Source of the DNA: Nocardia stercoris
GTDB taxonomy: Bacteria; Actinomycetota; Actinomycetes; Mycobacteriales; Mycobacteriaceae
NCBI RefSeq assembly: GCF_003696265.1
Contig: NZ_RFFH01000001.1
Coordinates: 310,001 to 374,000 of the forward strand
Length of the DNA stretch: 64,000 nucleotides
Direction of reading: 5' to 3'
The first letter of the stretch is position 1, and every line of letters begins with the position of its first letter. The position numbers and the translations under genes are program-made. Below the pieces are notes generated by a model, which saw only the letters and a list, made by a program, of their open reading frames with translations, did not search any database and was not told the origin of the DNA. This document shows, one piece after another, positions 35,109-43,628 of this stretch.

Positions 35109-35842
35109 CAGACGCCGGTCCCCGCGGATTCGGTGGCCCGCAACGCGTAGCCGAGACCGCGGACGGTGTGCAGCATGCGCGGGCCGTGCTCCTCCAGTTT
35201 GCGGCGCACCGCGCTGACGTACACCTCGACCAGGTTCGGGTCGTAGTCCTCGTAACCCCATACGGCCGTGAGGATCTGGGTCTTGGTGAGTACCTGATCC
35301 CGGTGTGTGGCGAGGTGGGCGAGCAGCTTGAATTCAGTGGCGGTGAGCGTGACGGCCGCGCCGCCGCGCACCACCACACCCGAGTCGACGTCCACCACCA
35401 GGTCGCCGACGGTCAGCTTGGTGTGGACCCGGCCCAGACGGCGCAGCAGCGCCTCGATCCGGGCCACCAGCTCGGCCAGGTCGAACGGCTTGACCACGTA
35501 GTCGTCGGAGCCCGAGCGCAGGCCCCGAACCCGGTCCTCGACCCCGTCGCGGGCGGTCAGCATCACCACACCGGCGTCGCAGCGCCCGCGGACGGTGTCG
35601 AGCAGGGTGAATCCGCTGCGGCCGGGCAGCATTACATCCAGCACGACCACGTCGGGGCGGAACCGTTGCAGATCCTGTTCCAGGGTCGAGCCGTCGGGGC
35701 GGGCCAGCACCTGGTGGCCGGCGGTGCTCAGCGCCGACGCCACCGCGGTGCGAATGGCGTCGGCGTCGTCGACGACGAGAATGCGTCCGTGCTGCAGGGC
35801 GGCCTCCGGGTGCTGGGGTACGGGCACCGCGTCCGGCGGCAC
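35108..35842 (-). CDS. OmpR/PhoB-family response regulator
   Basis: 244 residues. Receiver domain with the acidic pair VVDDAD, phospho-acceptor Asp in DVVVLDVMLPG, TARDG threonine and VVKPF lysine; winged-helix output domain with LTATEFKLLAHLATHRDQVLTKTQILTAVWG and the recognition helix NLVEVYVSAVRRKLE. GTG at 35842 is used; no strong Shine-Dalgarno is seen. A 17-bp box CTGAGGATCGGCTGACA lies 36-52 nt upstream of the start, matching two boxes before the hemophore-like gene, so autoregulation is likely. It forms an operon with the kinase gene. Confidence 0.94.
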   Translation of the reverse strand: MPPDAVPVPQHPEAALQHGRILVVDDADAIRTAVASALSTAGHQVLARPDGSTLEQDLQRFRPDVVVLDVMLPGRSGFTLLDTVRGRCDAGVVMLTARDGVEDRVRGLRSGSDDYVVKPFDLAELVARIEALLRRLGRVHTKLTVGDLVVDVDSGVVVRGGAAVTLTATEFKLLAHLATHRDQVLTKTQILTAVWGYEDYDPNLVEVYVSAVRRKLEEHGPRMLHTVRGLGYALRATESAGTGV

Positions 35843-35877
35843 CCGGATCAGCGTGTCACGGATGAATCGGCCGGAAC

Positions 35878-35894
35878 CTGAGGATCGGCTGACA
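35878..35894 (+). promoter_or_regulatory. Response-regulator box upstream of the response-regulator gene
   Basis: CTGAGGATCGGCTGACA has CTGA repeated at 11 bp and matches the two boxes at 33669-33713 in at least 13 of 17 positions. Its position suits autoregulation. Confidence 0.6.
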
Positions 35895-35923
35895 ATTCCG
35901 TTCTGGACGGCCCGCCCGCGCGG

Positions 35924-37168
35924 TCAGGCCGGGCTCCCCGGCTCGAGCAGGCCACGGCGGCGCAAGGACGCCAGCACTCGGTCGCGTTTCGCGGGCTCGA
36001 TATTGAGGCGTTCGAGGTCGCCGCCGATATGGGCCAGCACCAGCGGGTCGATCACCCGGCGCCACAGCGGTGGTACGGCGGCCAGCAGCATCATGCCGGT
36101 GTATCCGGTGGGCATCATGGCCGGACCGTCGACCAGGCGCTGGGCCTGATAGCGGTTGGTGGGGTTGATGTGATGGTCGCCGTGCCGCTGCACGTTGAAC
36201 AGCGCCAGATTGGTGAGGGTGCGGTTGCTGTCCCAGCAGTCGGCGGGTGTGGCCCGCTCGTAGCGGCCGCTCGCGGTGCGCTTGCGGCCGAGGCCGTAGT
36301 GCTGGGTATAGGCGATCATCATCAACATGAAGCAGGCGTAAAAGGCCTGTAGCGCGAGGTACGGCAGGACCTCGATCCCGAAGACGGTGGCCAGGATCCC
36401 GAACAGCGCCACGGACATCAGGCTGGTGGTGATCATGTCGTTGCGCGGACTCCACGGCCCGTGCCCGGCCTTGCGCAGCCGTTCGGCCTCCAACCGGAAG
36501 GCCGACCACAGGCTGTCGAAACCGAACCGGATCCCGAAGCGCCACATGCTCTCCCCGAATCGGGCGCTGGCCGGATCCTCCAGGGTGCCGACCCGCACAT
36601 GGTGCCCGCGATTGTGTTCGATGAAGAACTGTCCGTAACAGACCTGGGACAGCATGACCTTGCCCAGCCATCGTTCCAGCTCGACCTTCTTGTGCCCGAG
36701 CTCGTGCCCGGCCGTAATGGCGATCCCGCCGACCAGCCCGATGGTGAACGCGAGCCCGACCTTGTCGACTGCCGTCAGCGGAATGCGTTGTCCCACAGGT
36801 GCGGGCGCGTCGGAGGTCCACAGGTAGCAGGCGGTGACGATCGACGCCAGCTGCAGCGGCAGGCACAGCATCGTGACCGCCCGGTAGTACGGATCACCGG
36901 CCAGGTATTCGATGATGCTGTCCTCCGGATTCCGATCATCCGGCGGCACAACGAAATCCGCGATCGGCAGCAGCACGTGCACCGCGATCGGCCCGAACCA
37001 GAACGCGACATGCGCGCCGAGCGCGAACCCGGTGTGGTGGCAGTACCGCACCAGCGGCAGAACCACCAGGAACAGGCTGGCGGGCTCGAACAATGCGGCA
37101 AGCCAGATGTAGCGCCGCCACCGGTATTTCGGCCGGGCCGCTGCCGCTGGCTGAACGTCGCTGACCAT
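35924..37168 (-). CDS. alkB: Membrane-bound alkane 1-monooxygenase AlkB
   Basis: 414-residue non-heme diiron hydroxylase. The three histidine boxes are intact: HELGH (155-159), EHNRGHH (184-190) and RHGDHH (328-333), with the HYG motif (NxxxxYTQHYGL) at about 290. Several hydrophobic helices surround them. It oxidises n-alkanes to primary alcohols, taking electrons from rubredoxin and rubredoxin reductase. No rubredoxin gene follows, unlike most actinobacterial alkB operons, so electrons must come from elsewhere in the genome. ATG at 37168 has GGAGG 5 nt upstream. Promoter not identified. Confidence 0.95.
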   Translation of the reverse strand: MVSDVQPAAAARPKYRWRRYIWLAALFEPASLFLVVLPLVRYCHHTGFALGAHVAFWFGPIAVHVLLPIADFVVPPDDRNPEDSIIEYLAGDPYYRAVTMLCLPLQLASIVTACYLWTSDAPAPVGQRIPLTAVDKVGLAFTIGLVGGIAITAGHELGHKKVELERWLGKVMLSQVCYGQFFIEHNRGHHVRVGTLEDPASARFGESMWRFGIRFGFDSLWSAFRLEAERLRKAGHGPWSPRNDMITTSLMSVALFGILATVFGIEVLPYLALQAFYACFMLMMIAYTQHYGLGRKRTASGRYERATPADCWDSNRTLTNLALFNVQRHGDHHINPTNRYQAQRLVDGPAMMPTGYTGMMLLAAVPPLWRRVIDPLVLAHIGGDLERLNIEPAKRDRVLASLRRRGLLEPGSPA

Positions 37169-37353
37169 GCATACCTCCGACAGGCTCGGGTGGTACCGGG
37201 CGATCAGGGAATACAGTGCGCAGCGAGAGTAACGCCCGGCGCCGCGACGACCCCGCCGCACCGCCGGGGGTAGTTGTACGGATTCAGGGGTGGAGCCGTG
37301 CCGGAGTTGCCGGAGCGATGAGAAGCCGGCACGGCCCCGCGGTCCGGCGGTAG

Positions 37354-37572
37354 TCACCGGTCCCTTCCGGACTTGCGTAGCCGCTTGCGCTGCTCGCGGT
37401 GCTGCTTGGTCGCCGCCAGCACTGCGCGAGCGTCCTTGCGGCGCTCGGTATTCGAATGGAACACCGCAACCATCCCCGCGCACAGGCGTGCCGGGCCGTC
37501 GTGTGTCATCCACCAGGTGAACCCGGCCGCCGTCGACGTTCCGGTGCCCAAGCCGATCAACGTGGTGATCAT
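37354..37572 (-). CDS. Small membrane-anchored basic protein, unknown
   Basis: 72 residues: a weakly hydrophobic N-terminal half (TTLIGLGTGTSTAAGFTWWMTH) and a strongly basic C-terminal half (RRKDARAVLAATKQHREQRKRLRKSGR). No family recognised. ATG at 37572 is preceded by GAGGTGA about 5-6 nt upstream, which supports it. It opens the lower-GC accessory patch and is divergent from the sigma-like gene. 37573-37854 contains no other gene I can support. Confidence 0.5.
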   Translation of the reverse strand: MITTLIGLGTGTSTAAGFTWWMTHDGPARLCAGMVAVFHSNTERRKDARAVLAATKQHREQRKRLRKSGRDR

Positions 37573-37854
37573 CGCAGCTCACCTCGTTGCCCGGCGTGTG
37601 CTCGGTCCCGATTCCGGTCAGTCATCTGAAGGCTCCCTTCTTACGTTGCCAGACAAAGTGATAGGTGGCCGGAAGCTGGAAATGCCCCGCTCGGGAACAG
37701 AATCGGCGGGAAATGCGAATTTCCGGATGGGGAGGGGAAATCGGTGGGGCCGAGGACCTATTACCTTGGTTGCCGGCCACGTCCTTGGGTCCGGTGTTCG
37801 ACTGCTGGGAGCCCAGGGCCCGGCGGGAGCAGTGCAGGTCCGAGGAGGAAAAGC

Positions 37855-38806
37855 ATGGCGTGGCGTGACAATGGCTCCGGCGGCGACAAGGCCAGGCCCC
37901 GAACCGATCTGGCGTCGGCGGAACCAGACTCTCCACCCGCGTCCCCGATGCCACGCTGGGACCCCGACCCAGCCGTCCAGCTGCCGGTGCAGCAGGCGTG
38001 GGCATCACCTGCTGCGGTCACGGACGACGACATCGGTTTCGAGACAGCTCTTCTCGAAGCCGCCGATCAGCTCGACCCAGGGCAGGGCGAGCAGGAGCTC
38101 TACGCCGCCCTAGCCGAGTCAGGATTCACCGGCCCGGAGTGGGACGAGGTCGCCACCGAGCTAGCGAGCCAGGGCTACGCCGTGCTCGACGCGTGGTCGC
38201 GCAGCGGGCACATCTTCGCAGCCATGCGAGAAAAGGGCATCTACCTCAAACCGCAACCGACGCCCGAGGAACGTCGGCGGCTCGTGGTCGATATGCAGTA
38301 CCGCGACGACATGGTCCAACCGGCCGTCGCATCGGCCGTCATCAAGGTCGGCAACGAACTGCGAGACCTGGGCGAGCATGCCGGGTGGGATCCCAGCCGC
38401 GGAATGGCATTGAGCTCGTTCTTCATCGGCTCCTGCGTATTCACCTTCGGTAACGAGTTCCGCAAGCACAGACGAAGCCAGAAGAATCTGGTGCCGCTCA
38501 TCACCCCCCGAGGACGACATCGGCGGCGACCTGTCCAGCTGGTCCAACGCGACATCGGTGCTGACCGGGCCCACCGCCGACCCGGCCGACACTTCGATCG
38601 ACAACGACATCATCCGCGAGCATCTGGCACCGCTGTCGGAGATCGACCGGTGCATCGTGTGGGGAAAGGCCTGCGGCTATACCCCCGCCGAGATCGTCGA
38701 ATTGTTCCTCCGGGACATGACCCCGAAGGCGGTCACGCGCCGGTGGGAGCGACTTCAGCACAAGTACGACTGGATCTATCGACTTGCTTCGGTGAGGAAC
38801 TCCTGA
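37855..38806 (+). pseudogene. Sigma-70-like factor gene interrupted by a one-base frameshift
   Basis: ATG at 37855 (AGGAGG 7-8 nt upstream) opens a protein with an acidic N-terminus, a region-2-like block (QYRDDMVQPAVASAVIKVGNELRDLGEHAGWDPSRGMALSSFFIGSCVFTFGNEFRKHRR, in outline) and then loses its frame at a C6 run (38504-38509). Reading one base later restores EDDIGGDLSSWSN... and a region-4-like HTH (LAPLSEIDRCIVWGKACGYTPAEIVELFLRDMTPKAVTRRWERLQHKY), ending in TGA at 38804-38806. About 315 residues if joined. The 'GWDP.RG..L..FFIG.C...F.N.FR' pattern occurs in actinobacterial sigma-like proteins. It could be a pseudogene, a sequencing error, or programmed frameshifting or slippage. Confidence 0.75.
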
Positions 38807-39960
38807 TGAACGACAACAGCGCTGGCGCTGCGGATCCATCGGACACCGCGGCGCGTTCCCGCATCCAGCGACTCATCGCCGGATCGTCACTCGGTACCCC
38901 GGGGGCGCGCTCCCTTCAAGGTCGAGCGCCCGTCGACAAGGTCGACGAGATAATGCGCATGGTCGCCAGGCTCGACGTGCGCAACGACCCGGCCGCTACT
39001 GCCGTCAAACTCCGCGCCGGCGGTGGAACCGGCGAACCGGCTGTTCCGCAGGAACAACCGTGTGCCTTCGTCGGCGACACGTTCGAGAGCTACCTGCATG
39101 TGCTGCGCCGCAAGAACTCTCATCGCTGTGCCAAGAACGAGGTTGTGGCCTGGCGGTCGTTCGGGCATGTCTACGGCAGCGCACTTGCCGACAGCTGTCA
39201 CCTCACTGTGCTGGACGGTCAGCACCGGCTCAACGCCGTGCACCGGATCCTTGCGTTCGTAAGCTCCGATTCGGTGACATGGCGGTGCCCAGCACCCAAG
39301 GCTGACAGTGTGAGGGCCTCTGAGCAAGGAGGGGCAGCGCGGGCCAAAGCCAAGTGGACGCGATCGGTGTGGGCTGAATTGGTCGACTCCAGCATCGCTC
39401 TAGCGGAATTCGACGTCACCTACACGGGCGGGGGCGCGGCCGCAGCCCGCATGCGTGACAGTTGGACAACCTTGTGGAGCCTGTTGTCACTGATGGCCGT
39501 CGGTGACAGCTGCGCGGCTCGGCCGATCGTCATCATGGACGACACCAGCGTGCTCGAGAACCGGTGCAGCTTGCCCGGGCACAGTCTCACCGGCAGACAG
39601 AAGCTCGACGGTGTCCTCCTCACTGACGAGGCTGTCGTCGCCGGCGGGTTCCTCGAAGCGGCCATGGACGCCATCGGTGACTACGCTAACGCCTTCGAGC
39701 AGGAGCGGGAAGACGGCCCCGTCGTGGCCGATTTACGTTCGGTCGCACAGGCTTTCGCTGATGCCCTGCCGGACAGCGTCCGCGAGAAACCCGAAGCGGT
39801 CATCATCGCTGGGGATCCTCGCGGTGCCGCGCCGCTGTTGCGATTCGAGGGCCAAGCTACCGGGCGCATTCATCGGAAAGGGCCGCTCGCAGACGGACCG
39901 CTGGGTGCGGTCGCGGTCATCGACCCACCTGAGGCGGGCCGCGACTCGGGACGACACTGA
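38806..39960 (+). CDS. Protein of unknown function with a DGQHR motif, coupled to the sigma-like gene
   Basis: 384 residues from ATG at 38806, whose A is the last base of the previous stop (TGATG). A polar N-terminus precedes a region with LTVLDGQHRLNAVHRILAF (DGQHR at about residues 137-141). DGQHR motifs mark DndB-like and related DNA-modification-associated proteins, but no other Dnd, BREX or restriction gene is near and the rest of the sequence does not let me confirm membership. The C-terminal half has VIIAGDPRGAAPLLRFEGQ. Codon use is less GC3-rich than the flanking core genes, suggesting transfer. Function unknown. Confidence 0.7.
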   Translation: MNDNSAGAADPSDTAARSRIQRLIAGSSLGTPGARSLQGRAPVDKVDEIMRMVARLDVRNDPAATAVKLRAGGGTGEPAVPQEQPCAFVGDTFESYLHVLRRKNSHRCAKNEVVAWRSFGHVYGSALADSCHLTVLDGQHRLNAVHRILAFVSSDSVTWRCPAPKADSVRASEQGGAARAKAKWTRSVWAELVDSSIALAEFDVTYTGGGAAAARMRDSWTTLWSLLSLMAVGDSCAARPIVIMDDTSVLENRCSLPGHSLTGRQKLDGVLLTDEAVVAGGFLEAAMDAIGDYANAFEQEREDGPVVADLRSVAQAFADALPDSVREKPEAVIIAGDPRGAAPLLRFEGQATGRIHRKGPLADGPLGAVAVIDPPEAGRDSGRH

Positions 39961-40084
39961 CTGCACGGCAGCGGCTATGTCACCCTCACGGCCTTGCCAT
40001 GGTCTCGAGCTTGGCCGTTGGTGGCCGTTCCTGTGGGATGGAAACCGTTCCAGCCCAAACCCGTTCGCGACGTGGGCCGTCGAC

Positions 40085-41131
40085 TCAGCGGGCGAGGACG
40101 TCCAAGGCTCGGTCCACGTCCTCCGCCGTGTTGTGGAGGTGGAAGGAGAAGCGGAGGCCGCCGGCGCGGGCGGAGGCGATGACGCCGGCGGCGGCGAGGC
40201 GGTCGTTGGCCGATGCGGCGCCGGGGATGGCGACGATGGGGGAGTCGCCGGGGACCGGGGTGAGGTCGAGGTCGGTGAGGCCCTTGCGGAATCGGGTGGC
40301 CAGGGCCAGGTCGTGGGCGTGGATGGCGTCGACGGTGGTTTCGTGTACGACGTCCAGGCCGGCTACTGCCGCTACGACGCCGAGCCAGTCGGGGGTGTCG
40401 TCGAAGCGGCGGGTGGTGTCGGCGAGGCGTTCGGGGGCGTAGATCTCGGTCCAACGGTCCTGTGCGGCATACCATCCCGGGCCGACGGGGCGCAGGTCGG
40501 CGGCGGCCTCGGGGGCGGCGGCCAGGAGGCTGACGCTGCGGGCGCCGAGCAGCCATTTGAAGGTGGCGCACACCCAGTAGTCGGCGTCGGCGAAGGTCAG
40601 TGGCAGCCAGCCGGCGGCCTGGGTGGCGTCGTAGAGCAGGCGGGCGCCGTGCGCGTGGGTGGCGGCGCGCAGCGCGGCGCGGTCGACGGTGCGGCCGTCG
40701 GCCGACTGGGTGAGGCTGACCGCCACCAGCGCGGTGCCGGGGCGCACCCGGTCGACCAGCTCGGCCAGCGGCACACTGCGGACCCGCAGATCACCGCGAT
40801 AGCGGAACGGATTCGGCACCGAAGCGAAATCGCCTTCCGCCACAAGCACTTCCGCGCCCGCGGGCAGGCCGGCGGCGACCGGGCCGATGAGGGCGCCGAC
40901 CGAACTGCCGACCGCCACGTCGGCGGCGGTCGCGCCGGACAGCAGAGCCGCGAACCGGTCCCGCAGCACGTCCACCCGATCGTCCTGGTCGGCCGGGGTG
41001 GCCCGCCCGGCCGACCACTCACGCAGTACGTCCTGCACCGCGGTCAGTCCGCGCTGCGGGGGCAGCCCGTAGGAGGCGGTGTTCAGGTAGGTGGTCTCGG
41101 TCCGGAACTCTCCGTCAGCCAAAGCGCGCAT
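40085..41131 (-). CDS. Class V aminotransferase-like PLP enzyme (cysteine desulfurase/isopenicillin-epimerase fold)
   Basis: 348 residues of PLP fold type I. TYLNTASYGLPPQR at the N-terminus, the aspartate in LLYDATQAAGWLPL and the Schiff-base lysine in WVCATFKWLLGARSVS define the class V family. It is closest in style to the EgtE/isopenicillin N epimerase-like group rather than to IscS, since no loop cysteine is evident. It may act as a C-S lyase or epimerase, but the substrate cannot be named. GAGGCT lies 6 nt upstream of the ATG at 41131, a weak leaderless -10. Single-gene unit between the accessory patch and the large membrane protein. Confidence 0.85.
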   Translation of the reverse strand: MRALADGEFRTETTYLNTASYGLPPQRGLTAVQDVLREWSAGRATPADQDDRVDVLRDRFAALLSGATAADVAVGSSVGALIGPVAAGLPAGAEVLVAEGDFASVPNPFRYRGDLRVRSVPLAELVDRVRPGTALVAVSLTQSADGRTVDRAALRAATHAHGARLLYDATQAAGWLPLTFADADYWVCATFKWLLGARSVSLLAAAPEAAADLRPVGPGWYAAQDRWTEIYAPERLADTTRRFDDTPDWLGVVAAVAGLDVVHETTVDAIHAHDLALATRFRKGLTDLDLTPVPGDSPIVAIPGAASANDRLAAAGVIASARAGGLRFSFHLHNTAEDVDRALDVLAR

Positions 41132-41191
41132 GCCCCCAGCCTCGCGGTGGGCCGGGGAACTGTCCAGGGCCGCCGCCCGGGAAGTGGCCTG

Positions 41192-43489
41192 CTACCCGTG
41201 GCTCTGCGCGGTGACCAGCCGCTCGGCGTCGGTGCCGCTACCGGATTCGACCGTCGGTGGGTTCACCGCCTCGTCCGGCCTGCGGCGGTACATCCACTGC
41301 AGCACGGCCAGGCCCAGGAGTCCCGCGATCCCACCGGCGATCCCGGCGAGCCAGCCGGGCGGCCGCCACTGCAGGACCAGGTCGGCGCCATGGGTGCCGG
41401 CGGGGATGTCCACGGCCAGGAAGGTGCCCGCGACGGCCCGGATCGGGAGTTCGTGGCCGTCGAGGGTGGCGCGGTAGCCAGGCCACGGCAGCCGGGCGAA
41501 CACGATGCTGCCGCCGGTGGCCGAACCGACTCGGACCCGGCTGGTGACACTGTCGTAGTAGACGGAGGCGGCGGTGACGCCGCGGGTGTCGGAGATCATG
41601 CCGTTGCGGTCGAAGATCGGCCCGTTCTCGCGTTCCAGCACCCAGATGTAGTTCTCGTGACCCGGGTAGTCGACCCATTTCCAGCCCGGCGGCGCGGGAT
41701 GGTTTCCGGCGTCGGGGAATTGGGCTCGCTGCAGCACCACCCGGTCCACCTTCATCAGGTCGACGTAGGTGCGGCCGGTGGTGGGGTCGACCGAGAACGC
41801 GGTGGTGAAGGCGGCCGGGCAGGTGCTGCCGTCCCAGCCCATACAGAGCAGTTTGCTGAACTCGCGGAATCCGATCGGGGTGTAGGCGTTGATGTAGTGC
41901 AGGCGAATGTTTTTGGCGTAGTTGCCGAATGCCAGCGAACCCCAGGCCCGGTCCGGGCGCTGGTCGGCGGGCGCGACCAGCGCTCGGTCGGCCAGTTGCA
42001 GTGTGACGCCGGGGAAGTCGGGGAAATCGGCGGCCATGGTGGAGCGCCGCTCCGGGAAGCCGTAGGACATCGGTGTGGCGCCCTGGTCGCGGACCTGCTC
42101 GTAGGCGATCGGGAACATGACCAGGATCGCGAGCACACAGCCGGCGGCGACACCGCGGGTGCGGATCAGCGCGATCACCGCGGCGGTCAGCGCGCCGACC
42201 ACCAGCGCGGAGACGACGTGCCGGACCACCAGATGTGGTGCGGCGCTGAAGGATCGGATCAGCAGTAGCCCGATCAGGGTGGCGGCGGCGATACCTCGGC
42301 GCCGCCAATCGGCGAACGCGCCGAAGCGGCTGAGCAGCAAGCAGATTCCGACCAGCACCCCGACCGCCAGCATGGGCAGCACCCGAGCCGGCCAGCGCAG
42401 CGGGCCGATCCGGCCGGGCCCCGCGGTCCAGAGCAGGAAGATCAGCGTGAACAGGCCGAGGCCGGACAGCTCGCGCCACGCGGCACGCACCGCCCGCCAG
42501 TCGACGAAGGCGAGCATCGGGATCACGAACCACGCGATGTAGACCATCGGCAGCGGTTGCACGTAACCCCACCAGCCGGTGAAGGCCGGGCGGGTGCTGG
42601 GCAGGCTGGCGTTCAGCGATTCCGACCACGGCACGGTGAGGAAGGTGTCGGCGATCACGGTCTCGTTGCCGCGCCAGGTGACCGGCGAGGACAGCATGCC
42701 CGGCAGGTAGGTCTCGAGTCCGGCCAGGCCCGCGCACGCCGTGACGGCGAGCAGCCGCAGCGCGGGTGCCCAGCGTCGCCGCACGATGACGTCACCGGCA
42801 CCGACCGCGAGGATCATCAGCCCGGATTCGACTGCGGGAAAGACGTATTGGACCGAGATGGCCAGATAGAGGAACACGAACAGCGGTACCGGCCCGTCGC
42901 GCCACCGCCGCTGCCGCGCCGGTCGGTCCTGCTGTCGCAGGTAGCGCACGGCGGCGGCCCAGGCGTGCAGCATCCAGGCCGTGCCGGTGAGCGAGGTGGC
43001 CCAGCTGGCTTCGTCGAAGAACAGGAACCAGCCCGACAGCGGGAATCCGACCGCCGCGACCGTGGCCCAGGGCGCGCGGGCGCCGTAGGCGAGGCAGACC
43101 CGGAACACGCCCAGTGCGGCGATGATCGAGAAGATCAGCTTCACCACGGTCACGTACGACGCCAGATCGTCGACCATGGGCGCGAACCAGTCCACGACCA
43201 GTTGCGGCGGATTGTAGAGCCCCGCTTCCTCCATGGCGTAGTTTCCCGACATCCACTCCCACGGCACGAGGGCCGGAAAGCGGCCCTCGTGCAGGTGGCG
43301 GCCGAGCATCACCCACATGGGCCCGTATTGGGCTTCGGTGTCGTCGGTGTAGAAATGGCGTGGGTCGGCGAGCAGCACGGACAGGTAGCCCACGACGACG
43401 CCGAGGACGGTCGCGCCCGCCCAGCGGCGGTGGTGGGCCGGTGTGGGCGCGCTGCCGTGGTGGGATCGAAATGTTGTGCCTGGGACCAC
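41192..43489 (-). CDS. Large polytopic membrane protein (YfhO/GT-C-like)
   Basis: 765 residues with an N-terminal multi-span core (around twelve hydrophobic segments to about residue 470), an extracytoplasmic C-terminal beta-rich domain (about 500-715) and a last membrane helix (GWLAGIAGGIAGLLGLAVLQWMY). The first luminal loop has the acidic pair FYTDDTEAQYGPMW, resembling the Asp-containing catalytic loop of GT-C enzymes and YfhO proteins. It probably handles a polyprenyl-linked sugar or related envelope glycosylation. GTG at 43489; TAGAGT lies 9 nt upstream, so a nearly leaderless transcript is likely. Divergent from the MarR gene. Confidence 0.82.
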   Translation of the reverse strand: MVPGTTFRSHHGSAPTPAHHRRWAGATVLGVVVGYLSVLLADPRHFYTDDTEAQYGPMWVMLGRHLHEGRFPALVPWEWMSGNYAMEEAGLYNPPQLVVDWFAPMVDDLASYVTVVKLIFSIIAALGVFRVCLAYGARAPWATVAAVGFPLSGWFLFFDEASWATSLTGTAWMLHAWAAAVRYLRQQDRPARQRRWRDGPVPLFVFLYLAISVQYVFPAVESGLMILAVGAGDVIVRRRWAPALRLLAVTACAGLAGLETYLPGMLSSPVTWRGNETVIADTFLTVPWSESLNASLPSTRPAFTGWWGYVQPLPMVYIAWFVIPMLAFVDWRAVRAAWRELSGLGLFTLIFLLWTAGPGRIGPLRWPARVLPMLAVGVLVGICLLLSRFGAFADWRRRGIAAATLIGLLLIRSFSAAPHLVVRHVVSALVVGALTAAVIALIRTRGVAAGCVLAILVMFPIAYEQVRDQGATPMSYGFPERRSTMAADFPDFPGVTLQLADRALVAPADQRPDRAWGSLAFGNYAKNIRLHYINAYTPIGFREFSKLLCMGWDGSTCPAAFTTAFSVDPTTGRTYVDLMKVDRVVLQRAQFPDAGNHPAPPGWKWVDYPGHENYIWVLERENGPIFDRNGMISDTRGVTAASVYYDSVTSRVRVGSATGGSIVFARLPWPGYRATLDGHELPIRAVAGTFLAVDIPAGTHGADLVLQWRPPGWLAGIAGGIAGLLGLAVLQWMYRRRPDEAVNPPTVESGSGTDAERLVTAQSHG

Positions 43490-43510
43490 GAGACCGAGAC
43501 TCTACCCTTA

Positions 43511-43536
43511 GCGCACTGTGCAATAGTTGCGCACTG
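43511..43536. promoter_or_regulatory. Direct-repeat operator candidate between the membrane protein and MarR genes
   Basis: GCGCACTG occurs at 43511-43518 and 43529-43536 (18-bp period), with GCAA-TAG-TTGC inverted between them. It lies in the divergent intergenic space and may bind the MarR protein. Confidence 0.4.
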
Positions 43537-43628
43537 CATGAATTTTTGGTGTGCCCCCTGCGGCCCCGGTCACAGTCGAAGGTGTAGCCGGTTGCGCGTC
43601 CACCGGAGCCGCGCGGCAGGATGGATCA

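Noticed and set aside
37151..37164. CTGAACGTCGCTGA at the 5' end of alkB as a fourth regulator box.
   Set aside because: The CTGA spacing is 10 rather than 11 bp, the central GRYCGG is not kept, and it lies inside the coding sequence.
38806..39960. Assignment of the DGQHR-motif gene to a Dnd phosphorothioation system.
   Set aside because: No dndA, C, D or E, no restriction genes and no wider similarity visible; a five-residue motif is not enough.
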